Shown: positions 1 to 9,800 of the stretch, in pieces
Position numbering within the stretch: position 1 is the first letter of the stretch
Layout: the number at the start of each line of letters is the position of its first letter
Source of the DNA: Nephromyces sp. MM_2019
Lineage: Eukaryota; Apicomplexa; Aconoidasida; Nephromycida
Length of the DNA stretch: 12,271 bases
Assembly: GCA_015657535.1 (NCBI GenBank)
Contig: JADHZB010001815.1
Coordinates: 1-12,271, forward strand
Reading direction: 5' to 3'
Position numbers and translations under genes: made by a program
The notes under the pieces: generated by a model
Seen by the model: only the letters and a program-made list of their open reading frames with translations
Databases searched by the model: none
What the model was told of the DNA's origin: nothing

Positions 1-1864
1 TAAAAAGGAAATGTTTGTCAGGATGATGAATGATGCATCTCAATATGATCATTTCTCTAATTCCTTCTGTTACGACATGGAACAATTTTTTAAAATTAAT
101 GAGGAAGAGGAAATCGAGAAAGATGAAACCAAAGAGGATGACAATGAAACTTCTCTTGATATGTTTTTTGAATCTTTTATTAGTGATTTGAAGCAATTTA
201 TTGCAGACGAGCTATCCGGATTTAATTTGACAGATAAAGAAGAGTCAGAATTTTATGTTCAATTTATTAAGCCGTTCTTGTCCAAAGTGTATCAATTTTT
301 TCAGAAAATAATCCCAGGCAAATCCTGGGGAAGTTATAAAGATGATAATTTTGAAGATGTTGATTATTGCTACGAAATCCTACAATTTTTCGAAACTCGA
401 ATGCCATCCTTTAAAAGTTACAAGGCTGAGCAATTCTGTAGACACTTGGAACAATTTGTTGACAATAGGATCAACACCTTTACTTCTAGTGATTTTTATA
501 CAAATTTAGTCAATAACTCCAAGATGTCTGCTGATAAACTTACCAATGCAATAAATGATTGTGTATTCAATGATTCGACATATTGTAATTTCACACTACA
601 ACCTCAAAATGAAACAGCACCATTTGGTGAAGAAGGTCCTTCAAAATCAGAATTAGTAAAGTTCTTGAAGAATATATGGGAAACATATCTACCACAATCA
701 GTTTATGAGAAACTGTATAAATGCACGTTTAATGATGATGTAGCTTGTACTTTTGATCGAGATGATTTCCCAAAAGGTTACGACTTTCCCTTTAATTGTA
801 CATATGCAGACAAATTTTTTGATTGTAGTAAAATGGCAGTTTTATTCGAGGCATCTAATATTTGGGGTAATGAGCTACATGGTTACCAAGACCAAGGGTT
901 TTGTTTTTCAAGGGAAATAGATGATCAAGTTGGTGCCGGTTACTTTTTTTCAGATAGGATTAGTCTTGCCAATGCAGAATTAACACAAGCAGTTATGGTA
1001 TGTAAGGATGAAGGTAATAAACCTGGTGTTATAGGGGCTTCAAGAAGGCATCCAAGAGGAGATCTGTTTAAAAATGAAAATACATTAAATACAACCCTGG
1101 TAAGTAGTTTTGTTGGAATTTGTTCTGGAGTGGAAGGCAGCGGTGGATTAATCTCATTTGGTGGTTATAATAAAAATTATTTAACATCAAAATCCATTAA
1201 TTGGGGTCCATTGTTAGATTCAAATCATTATAGGTTTCAAGTTTATGTTATAAGAATACCAAGAATGAACTATAATTATTTGGAACGTATAGAGTTTATA
1301 TATGACTCGGGCTCAACTATAAGTTTTCTTCCTGGATTTATTACTAATATTTACAATGACCTAATTTGGAAAAGTTGTGATGTAGATAATATACATTGTA
1401 AGACAAATGGTATATGGATTGAGATTCATCATAAAGATCCAATATACATGTTAAATGGTACAGATTTTACATTAGAAGGTAGTGATGGCGTGTTAATCCA
1501 TGTTGATCCACAACACATGTTGAGGAAAATTGAAGATGGAAAATGGATGACAACATATTCAACATTTTCGCACGATGATACAAGGGTATTTACTATTGGA
1601 AGCCCATTAACTAGAAATAAATATGTATTGTTGGACAACGAAAAACAAAGAATAGCCTTTCCTGAAGCACATTGCAACAATTGCAACAAACGGAGCTCTA
1701 GTAGCAGCGACAACCATAGTTGGATAAAATTTGTTATAATCGCTGCTATAGTCGTTGTAGCAATTGCCCTCACTTTTTTGATTTATCATAGATTTCGTAG
1801 TTTAAGGTATACAAAAATTGGGAATAATAATACCACTTTTAGTACAAAATATACCACTGTTTAA
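1..1864 (+). CDS. Membrane-anchored pepsin-like (A1) aspartyl protease, plasmepsin V/ASP5-like, 5' partial
   Basis: The frame is open to the left edge, so the first ATG (position 11) is probably internal; residue numbers count from it. Seen: the second catalytic motif of A1 proteases, YDSGST (catalytic Asp432, nt 1304), a pepsin-like PGVIGAS at 338-344, and the C-terminal strand TIGSPLTRNKYVLLD from 528, followed by a cysteine pair. A Ser-rich linker leads to one transmembrane segment (about 573-593) and a tail of roughly 24 residues, giving a type I topology. The first DTGS motif is missing and should lie upstream. Between about residues 28 and 250 there is a long insertion, acidic at first (31-46) and then apparently helical and rich in Phe and Cys. 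Several N-glycosylation sequons fit a luminal or extracellular location. A DSGST second motif plus a C-terminal anchor resembles apicomplexan plasmepsin V/ASP5, which cleaves exported proteins in the ER/Golgi. That subfamily and role are inference; the A1 family assignment is firm. Confidence 0.85.
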   Translation, partial: KKEMFVRMMNDASQYDHFSNSFCYDMEQFFKINEEEEIEKDETKEDDNETSLDMFFESFISDLKQFIADELSGFNLTDKEESEFYVQFIKPFLSKVYQFFQKIIPGKSWGSYKDDNFEDVDYCYEILQFFETRMPSFKSYKAEQFCRHLEQFVDNRINTFTSSDFYTNLVNNSKMSADKLTNAINDCVFNDSTYCNFTLQPQNETAPFGEEGPSKSELVKFLKNIWETYLPQSVYEKLYKCTFNDDVACTFDRDDFPKGYDFPFNCTYADKFFDCSKMAVLFEASNIWGNELHGYQDQGFCFSREIDDQVGAGYFFSDRISLANAELTQAVMVCKDEGNKPGVIGASRRHPRGDLFKNENTLNTTLVSSFVGICSGVEGSGGLISFGGYNKNYLTSKSINWGPLLDSNHYRFQVYVIRIPRMNYNYLERIEFIYDSGSTISFLPGFITNIYNDLIWKSCDVDNIHCKTNGIWIEIHHKDPIYMLNGTDFTLEGSDGVLIHVDPQHMLRKIEDGKWMTTYSTFSHDDTRVFTIGSPLTRNKYVLLDNEKQRIAFPEAHCNNCNKRSSSSSDNHSWIKFVIIAAIVVVAIALTFLIYHRFRSLRYTKIGNNNTTFSTKYTTV

Positions 1865-3375
1865 TTAAGCAAATACTACACAAGTATTTATTGATATGAA
1901 ATATAAAATTATTTCTGAAATTTTTCACTTAAGCAAGCTAGTTTCATCACTTATATTAAGATGCGACAATTCATTTATGTAATTATATATATATATATTT
2001 AGTAGATTTTTAGTCTTTCATGTATTTAAAATCATTCATTGATACTTTTTTCAAGTTTTAAAATTTTTATGACTAACATTTTAAAATTTTTCTGTTGAAT
2101 TTTATTTTACCAACTATGTATGTTTAAAATTATATCATGTTAATGAAGATTATTTCACGTTTAATAAATTAATTTTTATAACCTGATTATTGAATAATAT
2201 ATTCTTTTAGCATTGTAGATGATGTGAAATTGATTAGCTTTGGAAAAGATTATAAATTCGGAATAATATAGTTGTACTCGTAACATCTAATGAGTATACA
2301 TTAAACTATTGATAATTTGAAACAAGCAAAGAATAATTTTGATAAAATACAAGTTTAAGTATAATTTTTATATTAAAACAAAATAAGATTAAGGTATTTC
2401 ACTTATTTAATGGATTAATTTGTAAAATCATTCTAAAAGGCAATAATAGGGTTTAGAGTATGGATTGGTGTTAAAATTTTATCAAAAAGGCACCCTAAGC
2501 TTTACAATTTTAAAATTTATAACTTAGTACATTTCATATCCTTGCTTTTGTTTTTGAGCAGTATAAACATTTAATTTTAGCGAATTTCACCAATAATTTT
2601 ATTTCAGTGAATTGATTTGGCTTTAGTAACAAGCTGATTAGGAAGTATAATTGGAAATAAAGCAGAATTAAGACCAACTAAAGCTTAGATGGCCCTTTGT
2701 TTTTATATTTCTGTTGGTATCCATCCTTTTAGTTTAAGCATGAAAAATCTTAAAGTGTGATGAAAATTTTCCTTACCACCACTTCCAGGGCTAGTCAATG
2801 TAAATTATTAACTGTCAATGCTAGTCTAAAAGTAAATAGATACATTAAATTTTTTTCTAGTCTAATGCAGTTAAAATCTACTTGAGTTTAAATTTCTAGG
2901 CACACATATCTGAAATTGTGATTTCCTATCATTTAATTTTATAAAATCAATGCCAAAATGGAAGGATCAAATTTTAAAAAAATCAGATAATAGCTTAATT
3001 TTTTAATTCTAAAAAATATCTAAAATTTGAGAAAATAACATTCGTTATTCTTAAAACTCTTAAGCTAAATTACACGTATTTTTACTAATATTAGCTAATT
3101 TATTTCAATAGGAGTTTTGAATACTGAATAGTAGAATTTGACATGTTAAAGTTAGGTACTAAATTCTAAACTTTTAAACTAAAATTTCGGATGCTCAAAG
3201 CCATTTTATTTGAAGTCTTTGAATATTTATAAGTAGAAACTAATCTGAATAATCTAATTTGATGGAATTTACGATTTCAAAGTTTATTAATTAGAATTTA
3301 CTTTGGATTTAATCTGTATCAATCAAAGAGAATCTGATTATAATTATCTAGGGCTTAAATAAAAACTAATCTAAC
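1865..3375. other. Intergenic spacer, very AT-rich
   Basis: About 1.5 kb separates the protease stop from the next ATG. It is full of stops in all frames and I saw no exon-like stretch with recognisable protein. It should hold the protease 3' UTR and the promoter of the next gene. An AATAAA at about 2163-2168 could be a polyadenylation signal, but in DNA this AT-rich such hexamers are expected by chance. There is a short (AT) tract near 1986-1999. Confidence 0.6.
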
Positions 3376-5162
3376 ATGAGTAAAGTGATCCCTTTCACAA
3401 GTTTAGGTAGTAATATATCAACTAGTGATATACAAGGGGAAGTAGATGCACCCCCAAATGCAAAAGTTTGGTTAAGCAAGCAATATACAGATCTTAAAGG
3501 ATGGTATACCTTGCCAAAGGCTGAAATCTTGCAGTTAAAACCAACCAAATTTTGCGATGGGCGTATAAGATTCCTAGATGCTGTAGAGGGATCCTCACCA
3601 CCTGAGGAGTTTATAAATATGGTGTCTGGTAAATATTATTTAAGGACCTGGAAAAAAGATGGGCCAGGGGGTCCTATGGTATTATCAATAGAAGGTGAAC
3701 GGGCAGCTTTTATCAAACTTCCAGGTTCCTCAACAGTGATAACTTGGAATTCACCAGATCGTTTACCAACTTTTGAGAAAGCTTGGAGGCCAATTGTCTT
3801 TGCTATGGACAAGTCAAATGTTGTAGTCAGGCTAACTCCCGATATTGTTTTATTTCTTGTGATGGACTCCCAGCAAAATGATTCACATTTTCAAGTTCAG
3901 CCTATAGATTATAACCATGGTTTTTGCTGTGTGCACCCATGTACAGAGCAAGTTATGGTTTATGGTTCTTATGGGTTGTCAAGCTTGAGCAAAGAAGTAG
4001 CAAAGTTGCCAGCCCTCCCAGGTACCTCAACTCAATGGGGATTTTACGTTCATTTCTTTCCGTGGGGAAGCTTGGTCGTGCCTCATAGCGTAGAAATTAA
4101 TAATCCCGTAATTTGGAACACATGCTTCCAATCACATACGACACAATTTGGAATGATATTCCATCCACCTAACATGTATATTCCTTTAAAATTTCAAATA
4201 CCTAGAAACACATCTAGGATGCTAACGTATCAAACAGATTTTGCAGTTACAGCAATGAAAACGTCCCAAACAGATATCGAAATATATCTACTTTTAGATG
4301 GTCAACTAACTCAATTTAATTTTTCATTTGATTTAAGAAAAATCAAACAAGGTAAACCCGTTTTCAATCAATCTGCTCAATTTAAAGCTATAATAACAAC
4401 AGTTGAAAAAAATAAAATCAAGGAGGCCGCTAAAAACGGAGATATATATGATCCAAGGTGGTCATTTGTTGCTACAGAAGAAATGCAAATACCTATCGGT
4501 GTAGGTTGTCCAGTTAAGGACTTGGGACATCTTATCAGTCGGGATTTGGCAGCTCTATTTGACGCTGAGAGAGGTAACACTGAGATTAAAATCTTATTAA
4601 TGCTACTTATTGTAAAATTGTAATTACTTTATATGAAGTTTAGGTCATTTCAATATAATTGAAATGCTCAGATCTATCTTAAATTTATTCTTGATATCGA
4701 TATCAATTAAATTAACATGTTTTCGTTTTTGAGTTGATTCAAGTGTTAATTTTACTAAAATGCCAAAAAAAGAATCGTATTCAGATTTTTCCTGATCTTA
4801 AATAGAAATAATAAATATTATAAATTCATACTTTTATACCCATGAATATGTAATGTTTAGGTCTTTACCACACCCACCCTCCTGGTACAAAATTAACAAA
4901 ATTATTCCGAGTTGTAATGGCAAGCCAAGGAGTTCAATCTGATATGATGTTAGAAAAATTCGAGGCTACTACAGCTGAACAAAACAAGGGAAATAGTGAT
5001 GCTGCAAGTGGTGGTAATGGGAATACAGAAACAACCAATTCAGATACTAAAAAAGTGAACGACGCAGATAAGCCAGAAACTCAAGTTGTTGATAAGCAAG
5101 AAAATGATAATACTCCTGTTCGACAAGAAAATAATAACACAGAAGTTGCAGATGAAAAATAA
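3376..5162 (+). CDS. Unrecognised protein, preferred two-exon model join(3376..4573,4912..5162), 482 aa
   Basis: I do not recognise this protein. The ATG at 3376 is preceded in frame by a TAA three codons upstream, so the start is well supported. Exon 1 encodes about 400 residues of ordinary globular composition, rich in beta-formers, Trp and Pro, with no signal peptide or clear membrane helix. Landmarks are GPGGPMVLSIEGE at about 96-108 and WGFYVHFFPWGSLVVPHS at about 222-239. Read straight through, the frame ends at 4623 (415 aa) with an odd hydrophobic tail, EIKILLMLLIVKL. A donor AG|GTAACA at 4574 joined to the acceptor TTCCGAG|TT at 4911/4912 is in frame. It replaces that tail with about 82 residues that begin VVMASQGVQSDMM and become a charged Asn/Asp/Glu/Thr/Lys low-complexity tail. 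The alternative is two genes, a 415-aa protein and an 81-aa protein from the ATG at 4917. That exon 1 is real coding is strongly supported; the splice is inferred. Confidence 0.7.
4574..4911 (+). other. Putative intron of the unrecognised gene
   Basis: This 338-nt AT-rich stretch has stops in every frame. It begins GTAACA after AG and ends CCGAG. Removing it keeps the frame (phase 1) between the two open blocks on either side. The pyrimidine content before the acceptor is modest, so a two-gene reading is not excluded. Confidence 0.5.
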
Positions 5163-6232
5163 TATTCAATATGACAACTTAAGCTTTAGTATGAATTAAA
5201 AAATGAATAACATCACATTAGCAACTGTAAAAATAGCTCCAATAACAAAATTGTACACAAGCCACCCTTAGTTGAATAATTAACATATACGATGATTTTA
5301 TGGCTTAATTATTTTTTAATATTCCAAAATAATTTTATTAGCTAAGATGTTATTGATTGGCTTTATGCATATGTTCAAGTTTAATAGCTTTAAATCAATA
5401 TGTACTAGAGTCAACATGTAAGTATATATAAAATTTTTTATTAGCTACAGACTTTAGTCAAGCTTTAATAGGTTTAAATTTTATAGCAATATGATAAAGT
5501 CTTCCGCTAATAGATTTAACTTATAACATAAAGATTTAGAACAAAAATTAATAAAATGTCTATATCTGAAAAGGTTTCTTAATGAAGATCGTAGTTATAT
5601 TAATATAAAATATTGTTTGAATTTGGAAGCAAAAAAGCATAATCAAATTTGAGAGATGTTCTGATAGGTAGGTTGTTACATCTTTATTAGCATTTTTAGA
5701 TTATGTTATCATAAAAATTTACCAATACAGATCGCTTTTAGAAGGGGTTGTGTTTTATATATAAGAGGTGAGAAATCTCGAGATGAGGTATATTCTGGCT
5801 AAAATCAGTAAATAATACAGAGGTGTATATAGGCTTCAATAGCTCTAGCTGATAGTATAATTTGTTTCGAGATTTTCTGTTTTATTGTGTATGTGAATAG
5901 ATTATATAAATTTAGAGCCCAAGAATAATTTTATAATTAAAAATTGTTTGGTTATTGATTTTCCAAAAGTTAGAATAATTTTAGAATTTATTTGGCTGTG
6001 TAAATGTGTTTTAGTTGTATAATGTGTGTATTTAAAAGTGAATGCACATTTGGAGTTGTTTGAAAATGTAAATGTATAATACAAATTCTACTTGTGTGTG
6101 AAAGACGTTTATTAGAACTTGTATGTGTATTAAGGTATGTATCACACATGTTGCTTATGCACAACTATTGTTCGAATGGCTTCAAGTGTATTGTGGGGTT
6201 TTGTAAGAAAAAGAACAATAGGGAGTGATATA

Positions 6233-6272
<40 letters not shown>

Positions 6273-6784
6273 CTGCTTAACGTAGGTTGTAATATATATA
6301 TATTATGTACAAATAAGTGATCTTAAAGATATACGTTGAAAATAAAATTAGTTATATATATATTTTTAAATAATAAGAATTAGGAGCTAATGAACAAATA
6401 AAATAAAACGATGGAGCTCTTATTACTTCTAAACATGTATAAGTATAAGCTTTTGTAAAATTATAAAAAGCATCAAGATTTATGGAAAATTTGTATAAAC
6501 CCATCAAAAAACCTAAGCTGGTAATCTTCTTTAAATATGAAAAACCATAAAGATTCCTAATCTCCAATATAATGAATTTTATTTATTGTAATCCTACCCC
6601 ACATCAAATGAACTCAACTAAAAACACATTAAACAATATATAAACAATATATAACAAACTAAACAAGCAATATATATTCACTTGAATGAAAATATACAAT
6701 TAATTAACTTAAAAAATATTAAACAATATTTACCTCTATTTAAAACTAATTTTTATTACCAATAAACTGAATTTCCCTAAAGAT
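5163..6784. other. Intergenic spacer and putative upstream region of the ACADSB gene
   Basis: About 1.6 kb of AT-rich DNA lies between the TAA at 5160-5162 and the ACADSB start. I found no exon that fits either neighbour. It should contain the 3' UTR of the left gene and the promoter and 5' UTR of the right gene, but no specific promoter element can be named. A short ORF at 6176 was considered and rejected as an alternative first exon because its splice phases do not fit. Confidence 0.55.
6238..6269. repeat. (AT)16 dinucleotide tract
   Basis: This perfect 32-nt AT dinucleotide tract lies about 515 nt upstream of the ACADSB start codon. More interrupted TATATA runs flank it (about 6226-6237 and 6292-6302). 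It is likely a length-polymorphic microsatellite. Confidence 0.9.
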
Positions 6785-6858
6785 ATGATTAATCTAAGCT
6801 CTTCAATTATCAGTTCATCAATAGGACGACGATATTCCTCTATAAAATCTACATACAA
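6785..6858 (+). CDS. ACADSB: ACADSB exon 1: start codon and mitochondrial presequence
   Basis: The 24 codons from the ATG at 6785 begin [19 protein letters not shown]. They are rich in Ser and Arg with no acidic residue, and R15-R16-Y17|S18 matches the R-x-Y|S pattern of mitochondrial processing peptidase. The donor is CAA|GTTTGA and the exon ends in phase 2, as exon 2 requires. First exons cannot be confirmed by homology, so this rests on presequence character, phase fit and position. Confidence 0.7.
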
Positions 6859-9800
6859 GTTTGACATAGCTTATATATATATATTTAATTAGATAGGCAT
6901 AAGCTTAAATATTAGTAGCTAAAATCAATAAAGAATAGCTTTTTGTTATATTAGTTTGTTTGTGTGTGTGTTATATTCTATTAATTGGGAACAAGCTTTT
7001 CTCAGTTTAAGTTTATAATTTATTACTATATACTATTATGTTAACACAATTTTCATACCCATATGTGTTAATGTATGATACTTATATATACAATTATTTG
7101 TCACAGAATTTTTTGCCACAAAATGATGTGTATTAATATTTAATAACGATCAAATATTGAAGATAAAAACTAGTATAATATTACTTTTTTTATTTGCATA
7201 GTTATTATAAATCCTAACTAAACAAAAAATCATATATTATTTAGTATAAATAATGATTAATATACAGTGTTTATAAAGAATATGAGTTTACTAATATTAT
7301 AAAACTTGGAAATGAATTATCAAAATTTTACATAATTTGTGAATTTCTCTCTAAGGTGTATAATTCCTAACATACAAAAATTATCATATTCAACATTGAA
7401 ATATCCTATTACACATTTTAATGAAGGTATATTATATCTATATATAAATAGATGTTTGAGTTAATATAATATTTCAATACTATATTGACTTTTTCTATAG
7501 TTTTTATATACTTAATCATTTTTATAGTATAATTTTTGGAGATTTCAAAAACTTTATTTTATTGATTTCATATTTTTTAGAGTAAAAATGAAATTTCTTA
7601 ATTTGTTTCATCTTTTTTTCTTAAAGAAATGAACTTATTATACACACAATTTACAAATTTTCAATTTTCAATATTTAAGTGTAATCCTTAATATTGATTT
7701 ACATAGTTAAATATGTCATTTTGATCAAAAGATAGTTTATGAATAATGTATAAATCAAAATTTATTTTCCACAGATCAACAAATTTTGAGGCAAAGTGTA
7801 CGAAAGTTCGTAGAGGCGGTAAAATACAACTTTATTAAAATTGCTACAACAATTTTATTATGAATAAATTTATATAAATTACCTTTGTAATACACAAATA
7901 AAATATACAATATATAATATGTAACTTATAAAAAGTTAATCATCTTTACTCTAGCTATATTATAAACTGAATTATCTTTATCATATATATATATATATAT
8001 ATATATAAATGCATACTAATCTCTTTAGTTATTGTTAACAAATAAATTTGTAATTAGGAAATTTTGCCTAATGTAAGAAATATTGAAGAAGAAGGGATAA
8101 TTCCTTCATATTTAATCAACTCGTTATTTATTCAAGGTAAATTATTTCATATATTGAGAAAATAAACTTTAATAATTCAAAATAGAACAAGTGTGTATAT
8201 ACATATATTTATATATGTGTGTATATATGTATATGTAAGTGTATATATGTGTATATGTAAGTGTATATGTGTGTATATGTAAGTGTATATATGTGTATAT
8301 GTGCGTGTAAATATATGTATATATCTGTATATATATATTTATATCTATATAGTTGTGTGTAAAAAACTTGTTTATTTATGGGCATCATTGAATTTTTTTA
8401 ATATATGTGCCCTTGAATTAAATATTTAGTCAGGATAAATTCTAGATATGAACTTAAGGATTTATTTGTGTGTGAAAATTTATATATAGGAAATTCTATG
8501 GTGTGTATATAATTATAAGTACCTATATATTTTAATTTGTCTGTAGGATATATGGGTATTGAAATACCACAGGATTATGGTGGCTCAGAAATGACCTTTA
8601 CTGACTCTCTCATTGTTATTGAGGAAATATCTCGCGTTGATCCTTCTGTTGCAGTTATGGTTGATGTTCATGTTAGCTATATATATATATATATATATGT
8701 ATATATGCTTTGGAATCAATACACACTCTTAATCCATTGAATTTAAATATATACACGCATATAATCTATTTTATTTGAATATACACATACAATTTATTTG
8801 ATTTAATTATATACACACATATAACTTATTTAATTTAAATTTCCACAAAATTTACTTTTGAATATACACACACTTGTTAATTTTTTTTTAATTTAAGTAT
8901 ACACACACAATTTATTTGATTAGAACACACTCATAAATCGATGTCTCATGGATTATGGTACAGCTCAACAAAAGGAAATATACCTACCCCAGCTCGCCCA
9001 AGGTTATAAATTAAGATTTTACACACTTAAACTCAATCAACTAAACACAGTATACAACAAACACTTATACACACACATCAACTTCCTCACTTAAGTATAT
9101 TTATACACATTCTATACTCCAATTATCTAACTAAACATAAACATACACACACACACACACACAGTACATTTACAAACACAAAGTGATTTAACAAACACAC
9201 ATAAACCGATTTTACACACTCACTAGTATTATAAATACTAATAAAACAGATTTAATACACTACATCTAAATTCTTAATGCACACATATACATAAATTCAA
9301 CACATACACACCAAATTTAAAACACACACACATAAACAGATTTGATATATATATATACACACTAATTTAGATTCAGTAGGCTCATTTTGCCTATCAGAAA
9401 GTAGTTCGGGTTCTGATGCATTTGCCTTAACTACAAAGGCAGAGAAACACAAAAATGGCTGGAAAATAAATGGTGTGCGTGTGTAAATATATTATAAATA
9501 ATGTATGTGTGTGTGTGTGTAAATATATTATAAATAATGTATGTGTGTGTGTGTAAATATATTATCAATAATATGTATGTGTGTAAATATATTATAAATA
9601 ATATATGTGTGTGTGTATAAATATATGGAATAGAATGATAGTGTATGTATGTAAATAAATAGAATTCAAATAGTGTGTGTTTGTGTAAATAAACAAGATT
9701 CAAACTGTGTGTGTAAACATATATAGGTACAAAACAATGGATTTCAAATTCACAAGAAGCTAGTATATTTATTGTTTTTGCTAATTCAAATTTTTTACAG

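Noticed and set aside
1429..1789. Minus-strand frames of 114 and 60 aa
   Set aside because: They are shadows of the protease C-terminal coding region, which has clear family motifs on the + strand.
5783..5808. ATG with MRYILAKI and a GTAAAT donor as a possible first exon
   Set aside because: It ends in phase 1, incompatible with exon 2, and is too short to judge.
6176..6235. Short ORF starting MASSVLWGFVRKR, presequence-like
   Set aside because: Attractive as an alternative ACADSB first exon, but its possible donors (phase 0 or 1) do not match exon 2, which needs phase 2. At 20 codons it cannot be supported alone.
5902..6567. Minus-strand frames of 60 and 71 aa in the intergenic region
   Set aside because: They are AT-rich chance frames (Phe/Tyr/Lys/Asn) with no motif and no exon-like boundaries.
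7087..7126. Possible exon after TTTGTCACAG in intron 1
   Set aside because: The frame resembling the family (FLPQND) needs phase 0 at both ends, which fits neither exon 1 nor exon 3. Exon 2 at 7356-7426 fits all constraints.
8537..8740. A 67-aa stand-alone frame starting at TTG
   Set aside because: Only 8547-8671 is coding (ACADSB exon 5). The start is in the intron and the end runs into (TA)n past the donor.
9431..9703. Minus-strand frame of 90 aa, Tyr/Thr/His-rich
   Set aside because: It is the reverse complement of the TG repeat array in intron 7 and overlaps the well-supported exon 7.
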